NCBI RefSeq assembly: GCF_002321025.1
Contig: NZ_DCLL01000034.1
Coordinates: forward strand, 53,749 to 66,129
Reading direction: 5' to 3'
Origin: Acinetobacter lwoffii
GTDB lineage: Bacteria; Pseudomonadota; Gammaproteobacteria; Pseudomonadales; Moraxellaceae
Length of the DNA stretch: 12,381 nucleotides
Positions 1 through 6,732 of the stretch are shown here, in pieces. Within the stretch, counting starts at the first letter, position 1; each line of letters begins with the position of its first letter. The notes under the pieces are model-generated. The model was not told the origin of the DNA. It did no database searches and was given only the letters and a program-made list of their open reading frames with translations. The position numbers were made by a program, and so were the translations under genes.

Positions 1-51
1 AATTTTGAAGAAAAAAATGAGGATTTTTTAGAAAATTCCAAATGGATTTAG
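1..51 (+). CDS. C-terminal tail of an upstream reading frame (partial)
   Basis: One frame is open from the window edge to a TAG at 49-51. It encodes an acidic tail ending in ENSKWI. The stop lies 10 bp before the ATG of the DnaC-like gene, the tight spacing expected inside a phage replication operon. In related elements the gene before a DnaC-like loader is often a DUF1376 or other replication protein, and the start of such a protein lies at the right edge of this window. The piece is too short to identify by itself, and the frame assignment rests only on the open frame and the spacing. Confidence 0.35.
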   Translation, partial: NFEEKNEDFLENSKWI

Positions 52-61
52 GAGAGTGATC

Positions 62-808
62 ATGAATACCATGCTTAAAACGCTCCAGTTTCGCACAGAA
101 ACAACGGAAACACTTTGCCCTACCCATCATATACCCCTGATGGAAATCGCCGGTCACAGGCTCTGTAAATTGTGTGCCAAAGAAACCGTCCATCACTCAC
201 ATGCAGCCTATGCAGATGAGTTGCAACAGCGATTGCTACAACAGAAAATCAAAAACTCAGGGCTCAATAAACGCTACCTGGATCGTGGCTTCAAGAATTA
301 TGTAGTTGCATGTCCTGCACAAGACAATGCCATCAAACTATGTCAGGCTTTTGCACAGCAGATTATTTCTGACCATTATCCAAACCTACTGCTCATTGGT
401 ACACCGGGTACAGGAAAGACTCATCTGAGTGCGTCAATCATTCGCAACATTCTGCATAACAGTACAAAATCTGCACGCTACCATACCAGCGCAGAAATTG
501 CTCAAAAAATGATGGATACCTGGTCAGATGCTTCACGCTCTGAGAAAGAAGTCATCGACCATTTCTCCAGTTTTGATTTATTGGTGATTGATGAATATGG
601 CCTGCATGACCGGCATGAAAAACGCCTGGAGATGGTGCATAAGGTCTTATATAGCCGTTATGACAACATGAAATCTACTCTGCTGATTTCCAATTTCACA
701 GTCCAAAATATGCAGCGAGATTTAGGTGTCCGATTATGGTCACGATTACATGAAAACAATTTGATTGTAGTACCGTGTTATTGGGATGATAGACGCATCA
801 CCGGATAA
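62..808 (+). CDS. DnaC-like helicase-loader ATPase (phage replication protein)
   Basis: This 248-residue protein is close in length to E. coli DnaC (about 245). It is an AAA+ ATPase of the DnaC/IstB class, expected to load the replicative DnaB helicase onto element or phage DNA in the cytoplasm. Visible motifs are Walker A GTPGTGKT (residues 113-120), Walker B LLVIDEYG (173-180), a sensor-I-like LLISN (207-211) and an arginine-rich RLWSRLHEN (224-232) where the arginine finger is expected. The N-terminal C19/H22 and C35-x-x-C38 could bind zinc, as in several phage DnaC proteins. The ATG at 62 is chosen because AGGAG at 50-54 is spaced properly for it; the in-frame GTG at 56 is too close. A strong terminator follows. 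The neighbouring acidic tail and the DUF1376 start at the other window edge suggest a phage-like replication module. IstB (transposon helper) is less likely because no istA is present. Confidence 0.88.
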   Translation: MNTMLKTLQFRTETTETLCPTHHIPLMEIAGHRLCKLCAKETVHHSHAAYADELQQRLLQQKIKNSGLNKRYLDRGFKNYVVACPAQDNAIKLCQAFAQQIISDHYPNLLLIGTPGTGKTHLSASIIRNILHNSTKSARYHTSAEIAQKMMDTWSDASRSEKEVIDHFSSFDLLVIDEYGLHDRHEKRLEMVHKVLYSRYDNMKSTLLISNFTVQNMQRDLGVRLWSRLHENNLIVVPCYWDDRRITG

Positions 809-825
809 AAGAAGTCTTTACTACC

Positions 826-860
826 GCCAATTATATTATTGATATAATTGGCATTTTTTA
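826..860 (+). terminator. Intrinsic terminator after the DnaC-like gene
   Basis: A perfect 10-bp stem, GCCAATTATA (826-835) with TATAATTGGC (843-852), has a 7-nt loop and is followed by a run of T. It lies 17 bp past the stop of the DnaC-like gene and probably ends the replication operon. Confidence 0.85.
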
Positions 861-1089
861 TAATTAATTTCTAAAAATCTCAACTTTATTCTCTAAAATA
901 TAGACAGAAAAATTCTAGAAAAAGAGAGGAAATCCTATCATTTTATGTTGAAAATCATAAAGTTCATTAATGAATTACCGGTATCAAAATAATTACTACC
1001 GAATAGCGTACTTATTAATAGGACTTACGCAAAGACGACCGAAGGCGAGTTATCTTAATCAATTTTTGAGCTTACAAGCAGGGGTTACG
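861..1089. other. Gene-poor junction between element-like and chromosome-like DNA
   Basis: I see no convincing gene in these 229 bp. An open frame begins at ATG 970 and runs in frame into ssuD, but it lacks family-like sequence. The segment is AT-rich, contains a short palindrome TTCATTAATGAA near 963-974, and at about 1019-1033 reads TAGGACTTACGCAAA, which resembles the terminal repeat of some IS5-type insertion sequences. No second copy of the tRNA-Gly fragment found at 9440-9480 is visible here. Because the flanking genes look like they come from different backgrounds, a recombination breakpoint probably lies inside this stretch. Confidence 0.45.
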
Positions 1090-2298
1090 ATGAAAATTTT
1101 TTGGTTTATACCGACACATGGCGACAGTCGTTATTTAGGCACGAGTAAAGGGGCAAGAACCGTTGACCATACCTATATGAAGCAAATTGCAGTGGCAGCC
1201 GATAACCTTGGCTATGAGGGCGTGTTGATTCCGACAGGTCGCTCATGTGAAGACCCTTGGTTGGTCGCCGCTAGTCTCATTGATGCGACCACTCGCTTAA
1301 AGTTTTTGGTGGCATTCCGCCCTTGGGTGACGACACCCGCGCTTGCTGCTCGCATGACAGGCACCTTTGATCGATTATCAAATGGTCGATTGCTGCTTAA
1401 TCTGGTCACAGGCGGCGATAAACAAGAGCTTAAAGGCGATGGCATCTTTGAAGACCACGCGACGCGTTATCAGACAGCCAGTGAATACACCACGATTTGG
1501 CGAGAGATTTTGACTCGCTCGCACACAGGCGAATCCTTTACTTTTAACGGTGAACGCTTGCAAGTAGAAGATGCTAAATTGCTGTACCCCCCTCTACAAC
1601 AGCCATATCCGCCCTTGTGGTTTGGCGGTTCATCTGAGGCGGCGCAAACACTGGCTGCCGAACAAGTTGACAGTTATTTGACGTGGGGTGAGCCGCCTGC
1701 CGCCGTCAAAGAGAAGATTGAGCAGCTTAAAACCAAAGCCGCTGCCAAAGGTCGTACATTAAGCTATGGTATTCGTCTGCACGTGATTGTGCGTGAAACC
1801 AATGAAGCCGCTTGGCAAGCCGCTGATGAATTATTGAGTCATGTGAATGACGACACCATTGCCGCTGCCCAAGCCAAATTTGCCCAAATGGACTCGGTGG
1901 GACAACAACGTATGGCAGCCTTGCATGGCGGTCGCCGTGATAACTTAGAAATTTCGCCCAACTTATGGGCAGGGATTGGACTGGTACGTGGTGGCGCAGG
2001 CACCGCACTGGTGGGCGACCCACAAACTGTTGCCGCGCGTATTCAAGAGTATGCCGATTTGGGCATTGATAACTTTATTTTTTCAGGCTATCCACACTTA
2101 GAAGAGGCGTATCGGTTTGCTGAATTGGTTTTCCCATTATTACCGATAGACACCCAAAACACCTTGGTCAAGCCAAATTTGACAGGACCGTTTGGTGAGA
2201 TTGTCGCTAATAACTATGCACCACCGCAACAAACCCGTGACACTGCAACCCCAAAAACACCTACCACTGCTGCACCTAAACACGCCATCGCCTCTTAA
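1090..2298 (+). CDS. ssuD: Alkanesulfonate monooxygenase SsuD (FMNH2-dependent)
   Basis: This 402-residue protein closely resembles E. coli SsuD (about 381 residues). SsuD uses reduced FMN and O2 to release sulfite and an aldehyde from alkanesulfonates during sulfur starvation, in the cytoplasm. Family stretches I recognise include FWFIPTHGDSRYLGT near the N-terminus, VLIPTGRSCEDPWLVAAS, RLSNGRLLLNLVTGGD, QQPYPPLWFGGSSE, LISPNLWAG-like ISPNLWAGIGLVRGGAGTA and FSGYPHLEEAYR. ATG 1090 is chosen because homology starts there and an AGGGG precedes it. The 40 codons upstream, back to ATG 970, are unlike the family. The C-terminus has an extra Thr/Pro/Ala-rich tail of about 20 residues. The usual partners (SsuE flavin reductase, SsuABC transporter) are absent from this window and a terminator follows at once, so the gene stands alone and probably depends on reductase and uptake functions encoded elsewhere. 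Confidence 0.95.
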   Translation: MKIFWFIPTHGDSRYLGTSKGARTVDHTYMKQIAVAADNLGYEGVLIPTGRSCEDPWLVAASLIDATTRLKFLVAFRPWVTTPALAARMTGTFDRLSNGRLLLNLVTGGDKQELKGDGIFEDHATRYQTASEYTTIWREILTRSHTGESFTFNGERLQVEDAKLLYPPLQQPYPPLWFGGSSEAAQTLAAEQVDSYLTWGEPPAAVKEKIEQLKTKAAAKGRTLSYGIRLHVIVRETNEAAWQAADELLSHVNDDTIAAAQAKFAQMDSVGQQRMAALHGGRRDNLEISPNLWAGIGLVRGGAGTALVGDPQTVAARIQEYADLGIDNFIFSGYPHLEEAYRFAELVFPLLPIDTQNTLVKPNLTGPFGEIVANNYAPPQQTRDTATPKTPTTAAPKHAIAS

Positions 2299-2342
2299 AT
2301 TCATCTTAAAGACATATTAAAGGCGTCTTCAATGCTTTTGAT

Positions 2343-2369
2343 AAAACGTGCTAATTAAAGCACGTTTTT
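2343..2369 (+). terminator. Intrinsic terminator after ssuD
   Basis: A perfect 10-bp stem, AAAACGTGCT (2343-2352) with AGCACGTTTT (2359-2368), encloses a 6-nt loop and ends in a T run. It ends ssuD transcription 45 bp past the stop. Confidence 0.88.
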
Positions 2370-2445
2370 CGCTTCGTCTATACTTATCATTAGACACCTA
2401 TCATCCGACAGGGTGTGTGGAATCCACCCTAGCCATGATAAACAT

Positions 2446-2474
2446 CTTTTAACTGATAAACCTTTTAACTGATA
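2446..2474. repeat. Tandem direct repeat CTTTTAACTGATA (two copies)
   Basis: Two exact 13-nt copies lie 16 bp apart (2446-2458, 2462-2474). Such spacing could mark a regulator binding site or simple duplication. Nothing ties it to a known regulator. Confidence 0.4.
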
Positions 2475-2779
2475 GACTTTGTTTTAAAAAGTGGTAGCCA
2501 GTTATACGGTGAGATTAGACCAGCAAGCTACTTTGCTAAAGTTAATCATCAAGGTGTCAATATCCCAACTTTTTTAGCAAATGCAACACAGGAAAAATGA
2601 CTTCTCTATAGCTAGGTTATATTCGGGATGTGAATAACCTATTGATAGTAATGAAAATTTTTTAAGCCAACACTGTTAGTTTTACGGTCTCTAGTATGTC
2701 ATTTTTTAATCAATAGTTTAGTTTTGTAATTTTATGGGTCATGAAAGTTATTTTAACGCTTTTTGCTTTTTGCGGCTTA

Positions 2780-2785
2780 TATAAT
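2780..2785 (+). promoter_or_regulatory. Candidate -10 box for the peroxidase cluster
   Basis: A perfect TATAAT lies about 97 bp before the ATG at 2882. No good -35 hexamer sits 16-18 bp upstream, so this is either an activator-dependent promoter or a chance match in AT-rich DNA. Confidence 0.28.
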
Positions 2786-2881
2786 AAAAAAGATTTAAAT
2801 TTTAAATCATAAAACAATGGGATAAATAAATTTAAATCATGCACTTCAATTAATGATCAACTAACTATAAGGGCAATAAAT

Positions 2882-3451
2882 ATGACAACTGAAAACAATG
2901 AAAAACTTTCTTTATTAGACGATGTGGCATTAAAAGCCCAAATGTTCATGGCAAATCTAAAAGAGGGCGCTAATGATGGCTATGACCATTCTGTCACCAG
3001 TGCCGGTGAAAAGGGCTTAAAATCAGGCAAAGTGTCTGAACTCACCGCCATCGCCCCCTTGACCAAAGATGGGGCAGCTCGTATCAAGCGAATTTTGGAA
3101 ATTACCAAAGGCAATCTTGCAGGGGCGACCAATGTAGGCACCTTGCATGATTTGCGGTTGGTGTTTTTAGACAATGATACTAAGCTACTGTTTTGTACCG
3201 CCTATGATGGCGATTGGGATGCTTACATCAACGACTTTGCTACCAAAATTCCAGAACTCATGGATTTGATTTTTGGCAATGTAGAGGGTTGGCCTGGGAT
3301 TAAAAGCCCGACTGTCAAGCAATTTATCCTTGACCATCAGATTACCGCTACCGGTTGGTATGTAGGTGTACCGCATCTGACGGTTCGTGATATTGCGCGT
3401 AATGACAAAATCGTGCGTGGCATTAATAAAGCCATTGAACAAGCCCAATAA
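2882..3451 (+). CDS. Small DyP-superfamily-like (dimeric alpha/beta barrel) protein, function unknown
   Basis: This 189-residue protein has no signal peptide or membrane segment. I do not recognise a characterised family member. Residues about 54-120 (TAIAPL, then LHDLRLVFLDNDTKLLFCTAYDGDWDAYINDF at about 88-119) resemble the first ferredoxin-like half of DyP-type peroxidase relatives, in which an 'LRFVVFDDDTRLLF..YDGDWDxYIDDF'-like segment is common. It lacks the GxxDG motif and an obvious proximal histidine segment of a full DyP, so it may be a heme-free or non-peroxidase barrel. W137 and W159/Y160 are late aromatic residues. AAGGG at about 2869 is its ribosome binding site. It is the first of three co-directional genes with a DyP peroxidase and a catalase-like protein, which suggests a shared role in peroxide or oxidised-lipid chemistry (inference). 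Confidence 0.7.
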   Translation: MTTENNEKLSLLDDVALKAQMFMANLKEGANDGYDHSVTSAGEKGLKSGKVSELTAIAPLTKDGAARIKRILEITKGNLAGATNVGTLHDLRLVFLDNDTKLLFCTAYDGDWDAYINDFATKIPELMDLIFGNVEGWPGIKSPTVKQFILDHQITATGWYVGVPHLTVRDIARNDKIVRGINKAIEQAQ

Positions 3452-3460
3452 GCCCGCTTA

Positions 3461-3617
3461 GAACCTGTATTCACCATATCACGTTTATCAGCGTACTATT
3501 CTAACCGTACTCTGAACGGGCAAGCTTTAGGTTAAAATTTCGATACAAAAGCGATTTGTTCAGTGATTTTACCATAAGCAAGCGATATTTAGCGTGGTGT
3601 ATGGTGAACAAGCTTTC
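3461..3617. repeat. Candidate MITE-like element with imperfect terminal inverted repeats
   Basis: The 18-nt end at 3461-3478 (GAACCTGTATTCACCATA) and the reverse complement of 3600-3617 match at 13 of 18 positions, including an unbroken TTCACCATA. The repeat continues more weakly inward. The 157-bp unit carries no gene and fills most of the 203-bp gap between the small barrel gene and the DyP gene. I see no clear target-site duplication. It may instead be a long stem-loop in the transcript. Confidence 0.4.
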
Positions 3618-3654
3618 AGCATCAAATTTTTAAAATTCTCTGCTAGGAACGACC

Positions 3655-5244
3655 ATGAATAACGACAACCCAGCGAATGAAAGCCTACTTGGCAAATTAA
3701 AAACCCATCTACAAGATGGTATCGAGCATGGCATAGATGCCATTAAAGACAAATTTGAACACAGCGATACACCCGCTGAAAAAGGCAGTGTCAAAGAACG
3801 GGTACACGAAGCCAAACAAAAAATCGGCACGCAGCTGCACAGCGTCATGACACGGGCAACGAACGCTATCTATCCCAATATCGCCACGATGGAGCTTGAG
3901 GATATTCAAGCCATCATCTTGCATGACCGCCCTGCACCTTACTATGGCACGCTTGCCGCGCTAAAAGTCAATGACAGCAACGCAGGTCGTGAATTACTAA
4001 AAGCGGTATTACCAAACGTCACAGGCTCAAAAAATTTCCAAAAAGACATGGATGCCAATTTGACCATTGTGATGACGTATGAGGGGCTAAAAGCTTTAGG
4101 CTTACCGCAAAGCTCGCTTGATTCTTTCCCAGAAAATTTCAAAACAGGGATGGCAGGCCGCTCCGATATCTTGGGTGACAAAGGTGACAATGACCCGAGC
4201 AACTGGCTTGCGCCATTTGGTGATAAAGGCGATATTCATATTTGCGGCGCGGTGATTGCCGGTAGCCAAGAAAAATGGCAAGCCAAACTTGCCGAACTTA
4301 AACAGGCGTTTGCCCCTTATCTAGATACCAGCCGTAACGCCATCGAAATCTTGGTGGAACATGATTTTGGCGTAGATGGTGACGTCAAAAACGTGTTTGG
4401 TTATCGCGATGGCATCAGTAACCCAGAAGTGGATGGCAGTGGTATCACCCTTGAAAATAACACCGAACGCCCGATTGCGGCAGGTGAATTTGTGTTAGGT
4501 TATAAAGGTGAGGCGGGCGTGGTACCCCCCATGCCACAGCCTGAAGTATTGGGAAAAAACGGCTCGTTTATGGTACTGCGAAAATACCACAGTAATGTGG
4601 CTGACTTTCACCGCTATTGCCTTGAACAAAGCGACAATGACCCAGCTAAAGCCGATAAATTGGGGGCAAAAATGTTTGGTCGCTGGCGTTCGGGTGCCCC
4701 CATCACCCTAAGCCCAGACCATGATGATGAAGCCCTCGGTAAAGACAATGTAGCAAACAATAAATTTGACTACACGGACGATCCGTATGGCAAAGGCTGC
4801 CCATTTGGTGCCCATGCTCGCCGTATGAACCCCCGCAATACCAAAGATTTTATTCTAAGCGATGTGCGTCTTCACCGTATCATCCGCCGTAGCGTTTCGT
4901 ATGGCGATATCGTGCCGCCCAACGTGACCCAAGACGATGGTCAAGAACGGGGTTTATTTTTTATCGGTATCAGCGCGCATGCCATGGACACGCTTGAGTT
5001 TTTGCAAAGCCAATGGATTAATGACGGTAACTTTATGAACCTTGGGGAAGAACGTGACCCAATGCTAGGCGTACACGCAGGTAGTGACGCTGATAGCGAT
5101 GTATTCACCGTACCCGATGAGCCAATTCGTAAGCGTCATACCAATATTTTGCAATTTAATACCCTACAAGGCGGTGAATATCTTTTTGTACCAAGCTTGT
5201 CGGCACTCAAATGGATTAGTGAGCTTAACGAAAATTCATATTAG
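3655..5244 (+). CDS. DyP-type heme peroxidase
   Basis: This 529-residue protein is a dye-decolorizing-type peroxidase, which uses heme and H2O2 to oxidise organic substrates. The hallmark GxxDG motif is GYRDG at 249-253, with D252 as the acid-base aspartate. The proximal heme ligand is H387 in CPFGAHARRMNPR (about 382-394), and the distal arginine is R411 or R412 in HRIIRRSVSYGD (407-418). The C-terminal segment (about 500-518) containing GGEYLFVPS is also typical. There is no Tat or Sec signal, unlike EfeB-type DyPs, so it is probably cytoplasmic. Residues 1-75 form an extra charged, probably amphipathic helical extension not found in compact bacterial DyPs. Total length is nearer the large (D/V-type) DyPs. 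AGGAA precedes the ATG. The neighbours are a small barrel protein upstream and a catalase-like protein downstream, all on one strand. The natural substrate cannot be read from the sequence. Confidence 0.92.
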   Translation: MNNDNPANESLLGKLKTHLQDGIEHGIDAIKDKFEHSDTPAEKGSVKERVHEAKQKIGTQLHSVMTRATNAIYPNIATMELEDIQAIILHDRPAPYYGTLAALKVNDSNAGRELLKAVLPNVTGSKNFQKDMDANLTIVMTYEGLKALGLPQSSLDSFPENFKTGMAGRSDILGDKGDNDPSNWLAPFGDKGDIHICGAVIAGSQEKWQAKLAELKQAFAPYLDTSRNAIEILVEHDFGVDGDVKNVFGYRDGISNPEVDGSGITLENNTERPIAAGEFVLGYKGEAGVVPPMPQPEVLGKNGSFMVLRKYHSNVADFHRYCLEQSDNDPAKADKLGAKMFGRWRSGAPITLSPDHDDEALGKDNVANNKFDYTDDPYGKGCPFGAHARRMNPRNTKDFILSDVRLHRIIRRSVSYGDIVPPNVTQDDGQERGLFFIGISAHAMDTLEFLQSQWINDGNFMNLGEERDPMLGVHAGSDADSDVFTVPDEPIRKRHTNILQFNTLQGGEYLFVPSLSALKWISELNENSY

Positions 5245-5262
5245 AGTAAAACTAAATAAAAA

Positions 5263-5293
5263 AAGGTTAGGCGTTTTTAGTGCACCTAACCTT
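5263..5293. terminator. Hairpin between the DyP and catalase-like genes
   Basis: A perfect 9-bp stem, AAGGTTAGG (5263-5271) with CCTAACCTT (5285-5293), encloses a 13-nt loop. On the plus strand it is followed by ATAAAATAAT rather than a T run, so it is a weak terminator or an mRNA-processing/attenuation element. An A-rich stretch precedes it, so it would have a T run for minus-strand transcripts. Confidence 0.5.
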
Positions 5294-5326
5294 ATAAAAT
5301 AATGAAAATAACAAAGGACAATCATC

Positions 5327-6481
5327 ATGTTAAATAAATTATTCGGTGGTCGTTATGCCAAGTTTGATCCAGCCATCGACCAGCTTACTAGCGACGATGA
5401 AAAAGCCATCGACCAAATCACCGCAGATATTCGTGACTATATCGGCAAATCAGACACCGTTAGCAAAATCAATTATCACACCCGAGATGCACATGCCAAA
5501 GGCTACTGTGCCTTAAAAGCCAACTTTGAGATTTTACCAAAACTGCCCAAAGAATACGCCCAAGGTATCTATGCCAAACCCGCTCGTCATGAAGCAGTGA
5601 TTCGTTTTTCTAACGGCTCATCTCGTGTGGCTGCCGACAACAAGTTGGGGCTTTCTCAAGGGTTGGCGATTAAAGTCTTTGGTGTCAAAGGCGACAAATT
5701 ACTGCCAGATGAGCCAGATAGCCCAAACTTTGACTACAATCTGATTAATTTCCCTATTTTCTTTTGTAATACTATCCAAGACTATAGTTATATTTCACGG
5801 CTATTTTTACAATTAAATGATTATTTTGCCAAAGGGGCGAAAGGTCAAGCCAAATTTGCCTTTGACTGGCTTACCCAATATGGCAAAAAACTGCCATCCA
5901 AAGAATCCCTCAAGACTTTTAGGGCTTTTAGTAAGTTTAAAACCATCAAACCGCAAAATACCTTGTTATACAGTTTTTATTCACAAGGAGCGGTGCGTCA
6001 TGGCGACTATATGGCAAAAATCCGTGTTGCTCCGACCAAAGCGTCACAAGCCAAAATCAAGCGCCGTGACCTAGATGTCAACGCTACTAACGAGGCGATT
6101 CGTCCTCTGATTTTACAAGAAATCCGTGAGCACGATTATGAGTTTGATGTGCAAATCCAGCTGTGCCGTAACTTAAAAGACCAACCCATTAATGACTTGA
6201 CCAAAGAATGGGATGAAAAAGACGCCCCGTTTGTGACAGTGGCAAAACTCACCATCCCTTGCCAAGATGTGCCGGATGACGGTAATTTTGACATTATGGA
6301 ACACTTGTCATTTACCCCGTTTCGCTGTATTGAAGCCAACCGTCCGATTGGTAATTTGCAACATGCGCGACTGCGTGCCTATCAGACCGCCTCGACCACT
6401 CGCCATCGTTTAAATCATAAAAAACGTGCCGAGCCAATCAATCTAAAACAGGCATTTGATAAAGATTTTTATAACCTTTAA
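5327..6481 (+). CDS. Catalase-like heme protein (catalase/allene oxide synthase-like family)
   Basis: This 384-residue protein is shorter than true catalases (about 480 or more) and matches the small catalase-related proteins that include SrpA-type peroxidases and the allene oxide synthase-like group. Features include the distal histidine H56 in RDAHAKGYCALKANFE (about 53-68), the RFSNGSSR segment (93-100), NFPIFFC (141-147, like the FPxFFxRD of catalases), and the C-terminal heme-ligand pattern R348-x-x-x-Y352 within HARLRAYQTAS, where Y352 is the probable proximal tyrosine. LSFTPFRCIEANRPIGNLQ (327-345) is also family-like. There is no signal peptide. The ATG has an AAAGGA ribosome binding site. 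It follows the DyP gene by 82 bp, across a hairpin, and is closed by a strong terminator, so it is probably the last gene of the cluster. Whether it handles H2O2, alkyl peroxides or fatty-acid hydroperoxides cannot be told here. No lipoxygenase gene is present. Confidence 0.87.
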   Translation: MLNKLFGGRYAKFDPAIDQLTSDDEKAIDQITADIRDYIGKSDTVSKINYHTRDAHAKGYCALKANFEILPKLPKEYAQGIYAKPARHEAVIRFSNGSSRVAADNKLGLSQGLAIKVFGVKGDKLLPDEPDSPNFDYNLINFPIFFCNTIQDYSYISRLFLQLNDYFAKGAKGQAKFAFDWLTQYGKKLPSKESLKTFRAFSKFKTIKPQNTLLYSFYSQGAVRHGDYMAKIRVAPTKASQAKIKRRDLDVNATNEAIRPLILQEIREHDYEFDVQIQLCRNLKDQPINDLTKEWDEKDAPFVTVAKLTIPCQDVPDDGNFDIMEHLSFTPFRCIEANRPIGNLQHARLRAYQTASTTRHRLNHKKRAEPINLKQAFDKDFYNL

Positions 6482-6577
6482 ATTTGGCAAAAAACCAGTA
6501 GCGGGGCGGTTATGGGGGCATTGTTTGGGGTAAAATTTCACCCATTGGGTAAAAAACTACATCGCCTTTAATCATTC

Positions 6578-6614
6578 AAAAACCGTTAGCCTGTGACTGG
6601 GCTAACGGTTTTTT
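6578..6614 (+). terminator. Strong intrinsic terminator after the peroxidase cluster
   Basis: A perfect 14-bp stem, AAAAACCGTTAGCC (6578-6591) with GGCTAACGGTTTTT (6600-6613), has an 8-nt loop and a T run. It separates the peroxidase cluster from the dehydrogenase gene. Confidence 0.92.
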
Positions 6615-6626
6615 ACCTTTTTACGC

Positions 6627-6651
6627 CATTAAACTTATTTCATTAAACTTA
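6627..6651. repeat. Direct repeat CATTAAACTTA (two copies)
   Basis: Two exact 11-nt copies (6627-6637, 6641-6651) are offset by 14 bp, with a weaker third copy (CTATTAAACA) just after. They lie in the promoter region of the dehydrogenase gene and could be regulator sites, but I cannot name a regulator. Confidence 0.35.
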
Positions 6652-6672
6652 AGCTATTAAACATAGTGATTA

Positions 6673-6711
6673 GCAAATACGATAATACCAAAAATAAAGT
6701 TGCGTATTTGC
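6673..6711. promoter_or_regulatory. Inverted repeat upstream of the dehydrogenase gene
   Basis: GCAAATACG (6673-6681) and CGTATTTGC (6703-6711) form a perfect 9-nt inverted repeat with half-site centres 30 bp apart, about three helical turns. It lies 21 bp before the ATG at 6733. It may be an operator pair or a hairpin in the 5' leader near the AGGAG ribosome binding site (6722-6726). Confidence 0.45.
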
Positions 6712-6732
6712 CAATCAATCTAGGAGTATTGT

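Larger units (their letters stand above)
2370..2881. other. Long gene-free intergenic region upstream of the peroxidase cluster
   Basis: I see no gene on either strand in about 510 bp. It holds a 6-bp hairpin, AGGGTG (2410-2415) with CACCCT (2425-2430), and two copies of CTTTTAACTGATA (2446-2458 and 2462-2474) spaced 16 bp apart. Two copies of TTTAAATCAT occur near the downstream end. The stretch closest to 2882 is very AT-rich, as expected for a promoter region. The length is enough for complex regulation or for eroded sequence, but I cannot tell which. Confidence 0.5.

Noticed and set aside
945..992. 15-codon open frame ATG TTG AAA onward as a leader peptide
   Set aside because: The purine-rich AGAGAGGA is too far upstream and no attenuator follows.
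970..1089. Upstream ATG as the start of SsuD
   Set aside because: The 40 extra residues have no SsuD similarity, and a good ribosome binding site and family N-terminus are found at ATG 1090.
5084..5302. 72-residue open frame overlapping the end of the DyP gene
   Set aside because: It is out of frame with DyP, runs through the intergenic hairpin and has no family-like features.
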